From contig JAYESD010000003.1 of assembly GCA_036927565.1 (NCBI GenBank), positions 190,289,999 to 190,353,998 on the forward strand: 64,000 bases of DNA, given 5' to 3'. The translations under genes and the position numbers were made by a program. Positions within the stretch are counted from its first letter, which is position 1. Each line of letters opens with the position of its first letter. Source of the DNA: Tuctoria greenei (taxonomy: Eukaryota; Streptophyta; Magnoliopsida; Poales; Poaceae). The notes beneath the pieces are model-generated. The model saw only the letters and a list, made by a program, of their open reading frames with translations. It ran no database searches and was not told the origin of the DNA. This document shows positions 1 through 12,700 of the stretch, one piece after another.

Positions 1-686
1 GTTTGGCTTTTCTATTTCTTTTCTTATTTATTTTTGTATTGGAAAATAGCATGGACCAGGTCTATACATCGGTGGACCGAGAGGGAGGGCATGGTCAATG
101 GTTCACCGTGGACCGAAGTTCATACCCCTTGGGATGTTTTAATCTGGGCCATCCATTGAAGATCCAATGGCTAGGACACAAAAGAAGCCATAGGTTTATT
201 CAACCTCTAGCTAGGGTGGTGCTGCCATGGCCGGCTCTCGCCGGACTTCGCCAGAACGGCGTTCCGGTGGGCCAAGATCGACAAGAAAGGTGGGAAAATG
301 GATAGGAGGGGATGGGGAACTCACCTAGGGTGTCAAACATTTGGGAAATGGGACAGGGATGGATGCTCAATGGTGTTGTTCGGCCGTCCGACTTCGGCTT
401 CGTTGGGGAGGCGCCTAGGGCGTCGGTTCTTGTCTCGCAGGGGCCCTACGGAGGCGGTGCGACTTAGTGCGCATTGGGGAAGACCAGGAGGGCTCCGATC
501 TCGGCCGAGGGCGGCCATGGTGGATTTGGGCTAGGGTCGTGGCGTGATGTGGGCAGGGGAAATGGAGAGTGGGAAAAGTGGGGGCGAGGCCGGTGTACTT
601 GTAGAGGGCGACGGTTGCTCGGGTAGAGGGGCGTGGCGGTTCGAGGTGTGGACAGGGCGGCGGTTGGGGAAGATTTGGGTGTTACA
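1..686 (-). mobile_element. 3' LTR of non-autonomous gypsy element A (truncated by window edge)
   Basis: Seen: this segment is a direct copy of 3855-4526, differing mainly by substitutions and a 14-base length difference near 640. It ends in GGGTGTTACA, the inverse of the TGTAACACCC that starts the LTR on the minus strand, and is followed at once by a polypurine tract read on the minus strand. It is therefore the downstream (3') LTR of a minus-strand element, with the rest of the LTR left of the window. The part at 170-680 is GC-rich and gives short open frames (for example 3-305 and 298-534) that recur in the other LTR without any recognisable domain. Confidence 0.88.
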
Positions 687-703
687 ATTCTACCCCCCTT
701 AAA
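687..703 (-). other. Polypurine tract of element A
   Basis: On the minus strand the sequence reads AAGGGGGGTAGAAT immediately before the LTR start TGTAACACCC. This is the plus-strand primer site expected next to a 3' LTR. It fixes the element's orientation as minus. Confidence 0.85.
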
Positions 704-706
704 CGG

Positions 707-723
707 AATCTCGTCCCGAGATT
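707..723. repeat. 7-bp inverted repeat beside polypurine tract
   Basis: Perfect palindromic arms AATCTCG/CGAGATT flank a 3-base loop. The same motif precedes the polypurine tract of the unrelated-LTR element at 59548-59564. In chromovirus polyproteins this stretch can encode the last residues of pol (NLGTRFL then stop), so it may be a coding relic as well as a hairpin. Confidence 0.6.
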
Positions 724-1179
724 CTAGGTTAGACTAAGAAGAGGTCTATGTTTTTGTTAATCAAAAGCTACACCATTAAAAAGTATCTCTATATAATTAT
801 ATTTCTTATTTGGGTTTGAAATATTTATTCTAAGACTTCCAAATTTTAATATTTAACACAATGCAAGAATAACATGATGAACTTGTTTTAAACAGTTTTA
901 AGAAAATTATACATTATCACACAATTTTACATCTTATTATGATATTATATTTTCTTTCATATTATTATTTTTAAACAATTATTGATTTTATAATCAAAAC
1001 ATTATTATTTTAAATGGAGTGCACTAGGTCTGCTAAGATTTTCTTTGTTATGCCCAAATTTTCATTTGAACCCAAATGTATTCTCAAGCAACTGAAAATT
1101 TGTATTATTAACAAGGAAACAAATATGATGCAATATGTCAATTTAGTTTAATTTTAAATTATTATCACATGATGACACA

Positions 1180-1190
<11 letters not shown>

Positions 1191-1216
<26 letters not shown>
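1191..1216. repeat. (ATT)n microsatellite
   Basis: About nine consecutive ATT trinucleotides lie inside the AT-rich interior of element A. Confidence 0.9.
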
Positions 1217-1720
1217 TTGAATTTGGCCTAAATTTCCATTGTGGTTTCAATTTTAAAGTTCTTCATTTTAAATGTATTATCATGATACTAGATTTATTAT
1301 CATTATTATTTATTTTCCTTTTTGTTATATACAGTGGTTACAATCCCACCCACCTTACAAAGAATCTAGTGGGTCATACTAAGAAGAGATGAATTTGATT
1401 TATTAGCGGTCGGCTACCCCCCTTAAACAGACAAATGTTATATTATATTATTTTTATTATTATTAGTTGAATGCAATACATCAAACAACGTGTTCTAGTT
1501 CGCGGTTAGGAAGACATGAACTTCACTTGTTAACCAAAGGGGAACCTAAGCAAGTGATGTTTTATAATCTTCAAGAGTTTTCTTCACGCTTTGCATTGTC
1601 TTCAATAAATCGATCTTCAGCCTTCGTCGATTAAGTTGAATCTTCATCTTCATGAGTGATGTCAAAGGGATGCCTATTAAGTCCATTCCAACTAAGGTCA
1701 CGTGCCTAGAGTCGATATAT

Positions 1721-1736
1721 AGCTCTGATACCACTT
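1721..1736 (-). other. Primer-binding site of element A (initiator tRNA-Met)
   Basis: Minus strand reads AAGTGGTATCAGAGCT directly after the LTR end. TGGTATCAGAGC is the standard plant primer site complementary to the 3' end of initiator methionine tRNA. Confidence 0.92.
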
Positions 1737-4526
1737 TGTGACACCCAGTTTTATTAAGAATAAAACCAGCTGCAAATACATGTATGCCAAGATTAGTTTC
1801 ACCATACATGTATGACAAATAGTGATAAACAGTTCCATATCGAATAAAAACAACCTTAATACCTTGAAAAGTGTTTTGAATAGCAGCGGAAGAGACAAAT
1901 CTCTAGGGCAACCACAGACAAATCGACTGGCAGCAACGCGACCTATGCACCCTCTTCACTTGTCACTGTCCTCATTAGACCTTGTCTTCACTGAGCAACA
2001 TATAAAAAATACAACAAAGCAAGTGTGAGTACCATCTCATAGTACTCAGCAAGTGTGGGAAATAAATGACATGTAGGCCAATCAAAAAGGAAAGGCTGAT
2101 AATGGTTTAAGTACTAAGCATTAAACCTATCCTTAGCTTTCATTAGCGACCTATATCTAGGTGAATGTTCCCAATCATAACAATAATAATAGTAATGTAA
2201 TAATATCAATATCATTCCCAACCATCATCTCAACCATTGACTAATTATGAACTGGCCCCAAGCCGCTGTTGTCTATGAGCACGGCTGTCATGACATATTT
2301 CCAAATCTTTGCACAGAGTGTACCCTTTACCTACAAGCAGTGATTTCATCCCCTGTTGCCAGGTGGACTGAGTAAACCTCCTTGATGCCCGTGGCGGCCA
2401 ACCACATTACACACTTCCTTTGGTGTTAGGCCAGGAGATCACTACATTGTCTTTACAAAGGTACTCCCGACTAGTGCTAGAACTCTAAAGATTCCACCAC
2501 TGAGGCATTTCTGGAGTAATCCTTCGCCTCAGAGCCCCCTCTTGTGCCTTGCGGTTCCCAGAGCAGTACCCCTGCATCATTCCCCGCACCATCCAACTAC
2601 TAGCATTTCGAAGGGAGAAACCTAATTAATTGACCAAGCCGCCCCATCTCAGTCTCGTGGTGATACTATGGAACTCAGAGGCTTCCTCTATAAACTGGTC
2701 CTTAGAATCCAGTGTTGTCAAACTCTATCCTGAGTCTCGTGCAAATTAAACCATACCAAACCATCCAACCGCCAGTTTCATACCAATTACTTCATCATTT
2801 CCAATGTAACACAATGATCATAATTAATAATATAATCATGTGTCCAGATTTTCGTCCCAACTACTAAGCATGGCTAAGCGTGATTGAAATAACCAAAACC
2901 AGCCAATTCAACCTGGTCGATAAGGAATGATATGGAACGGTAAATAAAATAGGATTCACATTAATCAAGCATGCAACTAACTATAATTCCTAAAATAGGC
3001 ACAAGATGGTCAAGGACACTTGCCTTTGTATAAATAGTTGCTCAATTCTTCTTCATTGAACTTTTGATCTCCATATTCTTCGTGTTTCTTCTTGATCATG
3101 ACACGAATGCATGTAAACTACCATCAAGAGAGAAATAAAAACAATCAATAACAATACACCATACAAGCAATACAAATATTACAATTGAAATAGGTTATGA
3201 TTATGATTTAAATCAGAGTTATGTGTGATTTATTATTTTTTCATAGCTAAAGAAATGCATTTACCATTTATTTTGCATTTTTAGTATTTACTTACAGGCT
3301 AGAAACATTTTTAATGAGTTTTCTATAGCCAAAATATATTTTATATGCATTTTATAAATTTTATTTCAGCATAAAACATTTTATAAATAATTTTCCTACT
3401 ATTTCCATATTTATTCTCTATTTTTAATATTTATTATAGCTAAAAGCATTTTTATTAAATTTTCTATTGTCAAAATATATTTCATATGAATCCTACAATT
3501 TTAATTTAGTATAAAAGATTTATAACCATTTTTCCTATATTTTCTATATTTATTTTATCACTTAAAAACATTTGCTTTGTACAAAATATATATTTTTGCA
3601 ATTTAATTATACTTATTGGAATTTTCCTATAAAATAGTGATAATACAAAGTATAAACTAATTTCTCTAAAGTATAGGGGTTGTTCTATAATTTTTCCATA
3701 CATATAGAGGTTAAATGTAGTATTTTAGAAAATTTCAGTTGCTTAAACCAATATTTACTCAATTAATCCTAATTCCAGGGAAGTCCAGGGGCATTTTCAT
3801 AAAAGTGAGGACCTATTTGTATTTTGATAAATATGCACAGGGACCTAACTGCAAGTTTGTCTTTTCTATTTCTTTTCTTATTTATTTTTCTATTGGAAAA
3901 TAGCATGAACCAGGTCTATGAATCGGTGGACCGAGAGGGAGGGCGTGGTCTATGGTCCATCGTGGACCGAAGTTCATACCCCTTGGGATGTTTTAATCTG
4001 GGCCATCCATTGAAGATCCAATGGCCAGGACACAAAAGAAGCCATGGGCTTCTTCAACCTCTAGCCAGGGTGGTGCTGCCATGGTCGGCCCTCGCTGGAC
4101 TTCGCCGGAACAGCGTTCCGGTGGGCCAATATTGATGAGAAATGCGGGAAAATGGAGAGGAGGGGATGGGGAACTCACCTAGGGTGTCAAACACGCGGGA
4201 AATGGGCCGGGGATGAACGCTCAATGGTGTTGTTCGGTCGTCCGACTTCGACTTCGTTGGGGAGGCGCCTAGGACATCGGTTCTTGTCTCGCAGGGGCTT
4301 CACTGAGGCAGTGCGACTTAGTGCGCGTTGGGGAAGACCAGGAGGGCTCCGAGCTCGGCCGAGGGTGGCCATGGTGGATTTGGGCTAGGGTTGTGGCATG
4401 ATGTGGGCAGGGGAAATGGATAGTGGGGAAAAGTGGGGGCGAGGCCGGGGTACTTGTAGAGGGCAACAGATGCTCGGGTAGAGGGGCGCGGGCAGGGCGG
4501 CGGCTGGGGAAGATGTGGGTGTTACA
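1737..4526 (-). mobile_element. 5' LTR of non-autonomous gypsy element A (2790 bp)
   Basis: Plus-strand limits are TGTGACACCC at 1737 and GGGTGTTACA at 4526, with the tRNA-Met primer site adjoining 1737 on the element's downstream side. The last 672 bp match 1-686. On the right it abuts gypsy reverse-transcriptase sequence, so it was inserted there; the target duplication should be TGAAG (4527-4531), whose partner lies outside the window. The interior is mostly AT-rich (for example 3180-3720), with a GC-rich block at 4030-4500. No gene is supported; the plus ORFs at 3824-4135 and 4152-4388 are LTR frames shared with the other copy. Confidence 0.9.
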
Positions 4527-5450
4527 TGAAGACCATGACAAACTTGTCCAACTTTGGCATGAACACTGAATTCATCAAATACATGAAGTGAGCCGACACG
4601 TTGGTAAGTCCGAACGACATGACGAGATATTCATAGAGCCCGTATCTCGTCGAGAATGCCGTCTTCGGTATATCCTCTGTTCGGATTTATTTTGATGATA
4701 TCCGGACCAAAGATCCATCTTTTAGAATAATTTAGTACCCACTAATTGACCGATTAAGATATCGATGTGCGGTAGTGGATACTTATTCTTGATCGTCACG
4801 GCATTGAGCGGACGATAGTCCACACATAGACATAACGTCTTATCCTTCTTCTTCACAAATAATGCGGAGCAGGCACAATGTGATGAACTTGGGCGTATGA
4901 GACCTTTGTCCAGCAGGTCCTTCAAATGCTCCTTTAATTCCCCCAACTCATTTTGTGCCATCTTGTATGGCCTCCGAGAAATAGGCGTGGTTCCCGGAAT
5001 AAGTTCAATCTTGAACACGATGTCCCTATCCAGTGGCATACCCGGAAGGTCGTTGGGAAAGACGTCCGGATATTCACGGACCACATGAATGTCCTCAAGC
5101 TTTGTGGCTTCTGTGTTGTATGTGGCTGTAATTTCTTGGATAAGGCGGTCTAGAATGAGAGTGTGTGGTTCATATAGTGGAGAGTTCAAATGGACCACAC
5201 ATGGAACAATGTCGAGAACAGCACCATGATGGTGCAGCCACGACATCCCTAAGACGACATCAAGCTTTTGACCCTCTAAAGTCGGATAGATATTCCCACC
5301 CATCTTAAGTTGTGCTTTATGGACTTTTCTGTCCGCTCCTATTTTCCCACCTGGAGAGCAAATCAAATACGGACTTTCTGTGGAAGTGATAGGTAATTGA
5401 TGCTTGACAACATATGATTGGCTAATAAAATTATGGGTGGCACCGGAGTC
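4527..5450 (-). pseudogene. Gypsy pol fragment: aspartic protease and first half of reverse transcriptase
   Basis: Read on the minus strand, the frame opens with the protease active site DSGATHNF (Asp codon at 5448-5450), followed by SPGGKI, the GMSWL protease end motif and the RT N-terminus (YPDVFP, then VDYRPLN and KYPLP motifs). A TAA interrupts it at about 4722, after which a shifted frame continues through YEYLVM-like and FGLTN-like residues up to just before the expected catalytic FIDD box. Element A inserted exactly there, so the catalytic half, RNase H and integrase lie beyond the window's left edge. A TAA also sits directly before the protease Asp codon. This resembles the Tekay/Del chromovirus pol family. 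It is a dead copy, by the stops, a frameshift and the insertion. Confidence 0.88.
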
Positions 5451-6643
5451 TTAACATATGCTTGACATCTTAATAAAAGTATGACTACAGGATTTTGGAG
5501 TAGAGAAAACGTACCCACAAAGACGGTTTCGCCTTCCAGCACGTCCTCGATAGCTAGATGGTGGACGTTGCCGGGTTTTGCTGCAGATTTCTTGGGCTGG
5601 TTGTGGGGTTGAGCTGCACCCTGATATGGCGCTTGCGTGCCGCCTTGTCGCTCTTCGGGGCAGTCCTTCGCAAAATGGTGCTGCTGCTGTGGAAATAGTG
5701 GTTGGAAACGCGACACGTTGAAAAAACGGCCGCGGAATGGCTGTGGTTGCGCTGGTGGCTGCCATCGTTGACCGGATGGTGAGTAATACACCATGCGGTA
5801 TTTCTGCGGACCACCCCCGCTGCTGCTCGATGGCGCGATCCGTTTCCTCTTATCAGAAACGAGCTCACGCTGAGCGTCCTCTTGTACAATTGCGGCATTG
5901 ACGATGTCATTGAAGGTGCCGCGGTTGCATTGCGCGAGTTGGACTTTCATCTTGGGGTTCAAACCCCGGAAGAAAATATCTCGCTTTCTATACTCTATGC
6001 CAACATAATCTAGCGCGTACTGCGCTAGATGGTTGAAAGCGCGGGAGTATTCATGGGCACTCCTCCCGCCTTGCTTCAGCTCCAGAAACTCCTGAAGCTT
6101 CCTCTTCATTATACCGGGAGGTATATGGTAGGCACGGAATGCCTCCCAGAATTCGGTCCAGGTGACCGCATGACCAGCCAGTAGCGAGGCGATGTAGTTC
6201 GCCCACCAAGCACCGGCGGATCCTTGAAGCTGTTGCGCTGCAAATAGCGCCTTCTTCTGTTCGGTGCATCGTAGCAAACCGAACTTTGCCTCGAGGGTGT
6301 GGATAAAGTTGTCCGCCTCATGAGGCTCCTCGGCCTCCGTGAAGACCGATGGATGCGTCACCAAGAAGTCCGAATACGAACTCTGTTGGGGCTGGCGTTG
6401 CCCATTGTCTTGTCGTCCCCTTGACGGGATGAATTTTGAACCAACATCCGCAGTAACTCGGTTTGCTCATCGCGCGAGCCGAGTACTTGTGGCTAGAATC
6501 TCCGCGAGCGTCCTCGAAGTTTCAGGAGGTGGTGGTGGAGGGACTTGTTTCTGTGGTGTCGCGGTTTGCTCCCGGGTCGGAGATTCATTCTCACGACCCC
6601 AGCTCGAGCCTCCCATCTCGGGCGTCGAACGCGTATGCACCAT
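5451..6643 (-). pseudogene. Gypsy gag (capsid and broken zinc knuckle)
   Basis: The likely start is the minus ATG at 6641-6643. The first ~60 codons are proline-rich (PPPPPPETSRTLAEIL) and then shift frame near 6480 and again near 6400. The main open part (to 6364 and down to about 5480) carries the Retrotrans_gag core: EADNFIHTLEAKFGLL, WW in the capsid, and an FRGLNPKMKVQL-like segment. The CCHC zinc knuckle is incomplete: only the second half, HFAKDC, remains after a glutamine-rich run. The frame then drifts out of register with the protease. In this family gag and pol normally form one ORF. Function in the family is RNA packaging and capsid assembly; this copy looks inactive. Confidence 0.85.
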
Positions 6644-6914
6644 TCTGCATTCACATGATTTAAATCAGCAAAATGTTCGTTTTCTTCATTCATTTTATAC
6701 CATAGTAGTGCGAGTATTGACAATGTGATAATTGCATAACATTCACAGATATTGATAAAGTACAAACTTTACACAAGATATATTATCTCATGACCAAGTT
6801 TACAATAGTGATTTCCAAAATGATGGACTCCCACTATGGAAGTGCATCTCAACTATACTTGGTCTCCATGAGATGTCATACACATCTTGTCATCTCATAC
6901 ACACCCACTACTAT

Positions 6915-7955
6915 TTATAATATGACACAAACATGGCTACAAAATAAACACGAGCAACCACTAACTATCCGTTGCCCCGTGATGGCAATAGTGCTGCCCC
7001 ATCCTACTCTGATGCATCGTACATTGGCGTACTCGAGTATCTCTGGATCTTCTTCCTCCTCAGGATGTGAAGGCACTTGCTCACCAATATTCAGCGGTAT
7101 GTCATGAGCCGGTGGATACACAACTGATTGCAATTGTGCTTCGACCTCAATCAAATTATCCTGAAGTTGGTCTGCCTCGTACTCCCGATTCCGAGTTTCC
7201 TCGATGGCTTTGTCTCGTGCCTCGGTGACTACTAACAGCTGCTCTTGCTGTTGTTGCACCTCCAACTGACTCGCATGTAGTCCATCACGAGCTTGCTGCA
7301 GTTCCATGCGAGTTTGCCTTAGTTCGGCGCGAGCTTTTCGCAGTCTCGTGCGAGTGTGATTCAGCTGATCCTCGCATTGATTCAGCCGGTGATTCGTCGG
7401 AGCTAGGATCGAACTGAAGTTCTCATTTATATAATCAAGAGTTTCACCCCGTTCCATCGCTTGCCTCAAGGTTTCGAACTGATCCCGAAGAATTGCACCC
7501 TGTGCGAGAACCACCATGCTGGATGCAGCGGCATATGTCCAAAGTGTTGTCAAGGTCGTGTCGCCATATGGTTGATAGGCCGCAACCATACGATGTTGCC
7601 ACTCAAAACCAGCAGCACCACGGACCGGGGGAAGGGCAAATTGTGTCCCATCCATGACATCTTTATGAAGCTCTCAAAGCTTCATAAGCGCTTCGCCCGC
7701 TGCAATGGCCCACGTGTTCTCCAAACGAGCTCCCTGGATCGCGACCGAAAAAGGAGCCCATCCTTAGAAACGCGGACTCGCCGGGATGTCGACCAGGATG
7801 GTACATGACAGTACGCCTCTGTAAAATGCCTCTTGACCCCAATAGCATGGCATCTCGATGAATCCAAACTGTTGGAGCACTTCCCGGAACATGATCGGGA
7901 AGCCCGGACAGTTGACGCATGTGGAGAACACCCAACCGTCCGACAATAACATCAC
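6915..7955 (-). pseudogene. Accessory coiled-coil ORF upstream of gypsy gag
   Basis: The minus frame 6915-7655 encodes about 246 residues. Residues ~85-190 are a heptad-rich coiled coil full of Arg, Glu, Gln and Leu (LRKARAELRQTRMELQQARD), followed by an acidic stretch (HPEEEEDPEIL). Upstream, to about 7955, fragments in two other frames (VNCPGFPIMFREVLQQFGF; ILVDIPASPRF) read as the frameshifted N-terminal part of the same protein. Similar leader ORFs occur upstream of gag in some grass gypsy elements, from memory of the family; their role is not known to me. It lies about 270 bp upstream of the gag ATG. That gap (6644-6914) holds nothing I recognise. Confidence 0.6.
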
Positions 7956-9698
7956 ATCCGTTATCTATAAAAGAAATATTCGAATGAGTCAAATACTCAA
8001 ATTCAACAAAAATTGTTTGATAAACAGATCATGTATGTGAAAATTGAATTATGAAAGTGAATACAAATTCAAATGCCAAATGAAACATAACACTGGAATT
8101 CTGTCTCAGTTTCTGTTCATTCTGACGAGTCTGGAGAAATTTGAAGTTTTCATCCAGTTCGAGGCACATTCAGGACCTGAGTTAAACTACAAAATTGTAT
8201 TACACTAAAATATATTTCCATAATGTATTTATTGTCTCCCAGATCATTTCAGTATAAGGAGATATGATTTTTGCAATTTGACAGTGTTTCTGGAAAAAAT
8301 TTGACAGCACCTCCCCTGTTTAAGGCTGATTTTGTTCACATTTTTCCAGATACAAAACATCAAGATATGAAAAAATCATAAATTACAACATTGTTGTATA
8401 CATCCTTAGGATTACATAAATGCATTATATGATGTCATTCGTTGATTCTACAAAGAGATATGACCAAGACAGTGACAGGGTATAGGAACTGTACAGTCTC
8501 TGTCCAGATTTAACAGAGTTTGGAAATTTAAAATTTTCATTAGTTTACAGGGGTATTCTGATCTGGAGTTGAACATAAGAGTTTTAGAGGACTCTCTAAA
8601 CTTTCCAACCATGTATGGTAGACCTTCATGGTGAAATATACTGGAGGTTATGCTGTTCCAAACTTAGTCAATTTTCTGTCCAGTTTACAGTTTGAACCAG
8701 GAATTGGGCACTTTAAGTTCAAGTGAAGTTTTCAAGTTTTAAATCTTGAAATCTGTCTTGGAGCTAAAAATGAAACTTGTGGATGACTTCCTCAAGTTCC
8801 CAAACCAAATGTTCGCTTATCCAAGCGACCACATGATCAATTTTAAATCTGACCAGCAAGCTCCAAAACAGAGATTACAAATTCAAACTTAGTCCTAAGT
8901 TGGAAATTCTTATTTGTTGTCGAGTAACAACACCAGCACGGATAGCATCATCGACGTGCCCGATGAAGCTCGAATGCAATTTGTACTATGCCCTCGCTAA
9001 AGAAAATCCTAAGCCGGTATTCTGGCATACGTTTCACCGGTGGCAGTAATGACGTTCACTCGCAAACGTTTTCTACTCGAGCTACTTAAACGTGGTTAGT
9101 GTACTGCATCTACAAACAAATGATAGATCAATCATATGGTGCCGTACAGCACAGCCCGCACGGGCAAACAGTTCACAATAATATATTTGAAAGTAAAAAC
9201 ATTTGTCCCGTATCATTCCATACGGGCCGCCCCGAGTTAAGCCTTGTCTCGAGGTACATGACCTGGTTTTTACCACCCAACGGGGTCCCACGTCTTTGCA
9301 TAGTGCTGCAGCAGTAGGAGGCGCATCGGGTTATGTCCCACCCGACGGGGGCTGCTACTAATTTTATAGCATGCTGGAGTACCACGTGTCATATGTTCTC
9401 AGAAACATGTAAAGTTTCAGAGACTCATATTAACATTTCCGTGCCAAGCCACGGAAGAAACCACATGCTACCTCTCGCATGGTGAGCTTATCGCAATTGA
9501 TCCGCTTGCGGTGGTGTACCTTACCTCTTACCTGACATTGGAGTGTCATTACAGAATATAATAGCACATAAGTTAGCTTGCCACCTCAAGTAACTAATAC
9601 TATAATAGACCTTATGTGGGCATAATAACTAATTCTCACTAGACTACTCTTAAGTTTTCAAAATAGGCTCTTTCTGAGCATGCTATTCCCAATGCGAC
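7956..9698 (-). mobile_element. Gypsy leader between primer site and first ORF
   Basis: About 1.75 kb without coding potential. Its primer-site half (about 9300-9698) matches the inverse of 54515-54900 in the plus-strand giant element, including the GAACATATGACACG-like and CTAACTT stretches. That identifies the two as one family. The half nearer the ORF holds degenerate ~192-bp modules, listed separately. Confidence 0.8.
8040..8930 (-). repeat. Degenerate ~192-bp modules in gypsy leader
   Basis: On the minus strand the anchor CATA(A/T)-C recurs at about 8649, 8459 and 8263, with AGAGTCCTCTA-like and ACAAC-TTG-like blocks spaced the same way. The block at 8275-8350 is the inverse of 56870-56970 (AAAATCAGCCTTAAAC, then GGAGGTGCTGTC). 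These are fewer copies of the same module array found at 55640-57715. Confidence 0.65.
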
Positions 9699-9709
9699 TC
9701 TGATACCAG
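9699..9709 (-). other. Primer-binding site of the gypsy element (tRNA-Met type)
   Basis: Minus strand reads TGGTATCAGAG two bases after the LTR end, complementary to initiator tRNA-Met. The following CGCATTGGGAATAGC matches the same position of the plus-strand relative at 54515. Confidence 0.9.
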
Positions 9710-9711
9710 GC

Positions 9712-12700
9712 TGTGAGGACCGGGACCACACATTCCAGGAATCGCAGAGGGTGGTGCCGTGCGATGCGGCACCCAACAGCGCAGACGAAAAGAATACGAC
9801 AAAATACAAAGTTTTATTTATATAAACAGTGGAAGTCTTTTACAATACTTAATATACAGCGCAAGATAATATTCATAGCTAAACTCTCAGCCTAGCTATG
9901 CAAAAGTACAGGCGTCCAGCCCGCGGACGATGCACACTAGCCACACACAAATTTACGGCGGCGTGCAGGGCTCCCACTCGATGGTATACCCTGATGGGGG
10001 CATCGCCTCATCCTCGGCCCTTCCTCATATGTCCCACCTACAAACAATTTATTATAGCAACCGTGAGCACAAAGGCTCAGTAAGACTTAACCGTCTCATC
10101 TAAACATGGAACTCTATATGTAGGGATACTTAACATAGGAATAGATATAGCAGTAAATGACCCGCATATGTTGATCATCATTTTTCATGTTAAGAGCAGC
10201 AGCTTAATTGTTTAATTACAGTAACTTTAGTGAGCCCAATCTATAGCAATCATAGTTGCAAAGCAATTATATTTCCATACATCGTATTCTCTTACTTCTT
10301 CAGTATTTTACTACATCACAGCGCAGTGAACAACTGGTACTCAAATAACCGCGAGGGACGGTGATTGCAATCAGGACACACCCGAATAACACGTCACGTA
10401 CACCCGTGCCTAAGGAGCGTGCCGTGCTCCTCACCACGTCATACACAACCACCTTTCACAGGAGAACTCAAACGCTAAACTGGTCCCACCATCGCGGGCA
10501 TAAGGTTCCAACACAGAGCGTGTCTGTGCCCGCCAGCGAATTTACACCTTACTACCGTCAGCCCACCCCTATCGACAATGGGCTATGCCTCGACATCCAA
10601 GTTATCAAGTTACATCGGTTTCCTTGGTTCCATATGCCGAGTATGAATCCGATACTGTTCAAACTTGTCCAGCAGGGCCGCACACGGATCAGTCCTCAAT
10701 TTACACAAGCAGGGCTATGCACGTGAGACCACGTCTCGCTGCATCCTACCCGCTTCTCGGTCTCAATTTCACATTTATAAACCATTCTTTGATTCAATTA
10801 ATCCCGTGTGATAAAATCCTATCTCGCGAGTAGATTCCAATTACTCGACTTCTACCGGATTCCTATAAACATTAGAATGGCATTGTCTACTCGTCAAGCT
10901 CTATAGCTACCCAATACTCCATGGGATTTGTGGGTCATGCAAGTGGAGTAACAAGCACCTTAGCCCTAATGTACAAAACTCATCCTAGACATAAGTGATA
11001 CAAATAGAAAATTTGAAATAGCAGTTAAATGCAAACCAGGGCTTGCCTGGTTGTGAGTCAGAGGGGAAGTTAGACTCTGGAAGTAGAGTCTCCAAGGGCT
11101 CCGGGTCCTCCTCGATCTCGGTCACTATATGATATGCAATATATAAAGTACATGAGTGATATAGAAACTATAGAACAGATCTTATAAATACTGATCAGGT
11201 ATGTAAATGATTTTAATTGGCTTTGGTATTTTTACAGTGGACACTAGAATCTACGTGGAAGATATGGACCACAAATTGGAGATGTTCAATGAAGCTTGTT
11301 GTATCTAAAATTCCAACAAAGAAAAGGTTTCTCTGAATTTTGGTACTGAATAGGTAGCTTTTTAATGGCTACCAGTACGTGATTATGGTAGAGGAGGTTC
11401 CACTGGTTCTATTAAAATGTTTTCATAATTTTCTAAGCTTCCTACATGGAGAAATTTATTTTACAAGTTTAGGCAAAAAGCTGAAAATGGTTCTGTATAT
11501 TTTCCATTTTTCAATAGACAGGTGATTTGAACACTGTTTGGTCCAGTAAATGAAGTCCAATGAACTTAAGTTTTTTACTGTGTATCAAGTGTATATTGAA
11601 TAGGGTCCTGACCAAAATTGGGAATTTTCCAATTAACAGAACAGGAGTAATTAATTTCCCAAGCAATTAGTCAAAGGAATTAATTATGAAAATTCTGGGA
11701 GTTTCATGTCCAATAAATTGCACCACTGCAAAGTTGAGAACAATATGAGTCTACCAGAATTTATTTGGAAAATTTTGAGCAAAAATACTAGGAGTAATGG
11801 ATTTTTTAAGTTTGATTGAGATCTGGAATTATTTTCCAATTGGAAAGTTTAAATAATGCAGCCGGCCCCGCTTCATTTAAATGGACTAATTGCATCTGGG
11901 CCACACCGAGGGCCACGGGGTTAACCCGTGTAGCCGCACACGATCCGGTGCTGCAGCTGATCCGCGTGCTGGAAAACATCGCTGACAGGCAGGGCACACG
12001 GACCTTCGTCTTCCTCGCGATGCAGGCGGCGCTCCTTGCCGGAGCAGCGGCGGCGCGTGCCGGACTCGCTGCGTCGACTTTCTCTCGGCTCGGCCGTGGC
12101 CACCAAGCCCTAAAATTGGTCGTGCTACACGTTGGTGAGGTCCAATCGCGACGGCGACGACCGGAGGTGAGCGTACGACGGCGGCAGCGGAGCTAGGGTT
12201 CCGACGATGGCCGGAATCGCTCAGGAATGGCACAAAAAGCTTGGGAAATGGCTGGGAATGTTCCTGGCAGCATGAGGAAGATGACCATGGGGAGAAAAAG
12301 GGATGAAATTGCCGGCAAAGTCGACTTCGATTGTGGACCGACGGGATTCTTCTTGGCGACAGGGAAAACTTGAATAGCTCGGTCTTTACTCGATGGTTTC
12401 CACCGATTCCTGGCAGAGGGGTGCACTAGGAGATATTGAGCATAATACCTCGCTAGATTAAGGTCCGGTTCTACCTAGAAACAGAATCAACGTGAAGACC
12501 TAGTATCCTTGTTACGAACTTGACGTCGGGAAAACCGGAAATACCGGTGTTATACGCTAAGACAAGCTGCCAAATTTTGCAGGCATCCTCAGTGAGCAAA
12601 TACGCACCACTTTCTATTGGTGGTCAGGCATGATATGGCTTGTACCGTCAGCGCGATGGAGAGACAAAGGCGATCGTCGGGCTCCACTTTAACGGTGGTG

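Larger units (their letters stand above)
704..1720 (-). mobile_element. Short non-coding interior of element A
   Basis: Only about 1 kb separates the primer site from the polypurine tract, so gag and pol are absent. The sequence is AT-rich. On the minus strand, 707-723 holds a perfect 7-bp inverted repeat with a 3-base loop just upstream of the polypurine tract. Two further stretches, at about 1335-1388 and 1410-1432, resemble the LTR-end/polypurine-tract junction again. The minus frame at 1546-1818 overlaps the LTR edge and has no known domain. I class the element as a LARD-like non-autonomous Ty3/gypsy derivative that would need another element's proteins. Confidence 0.75.

Noticed and set aside
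3..534. ORFs of 100 and 78 codons at the left edge
   Set aside because: The same frames recur at 3824-4388 because both are parts of the same LTR. No start context or domain supports a gene.
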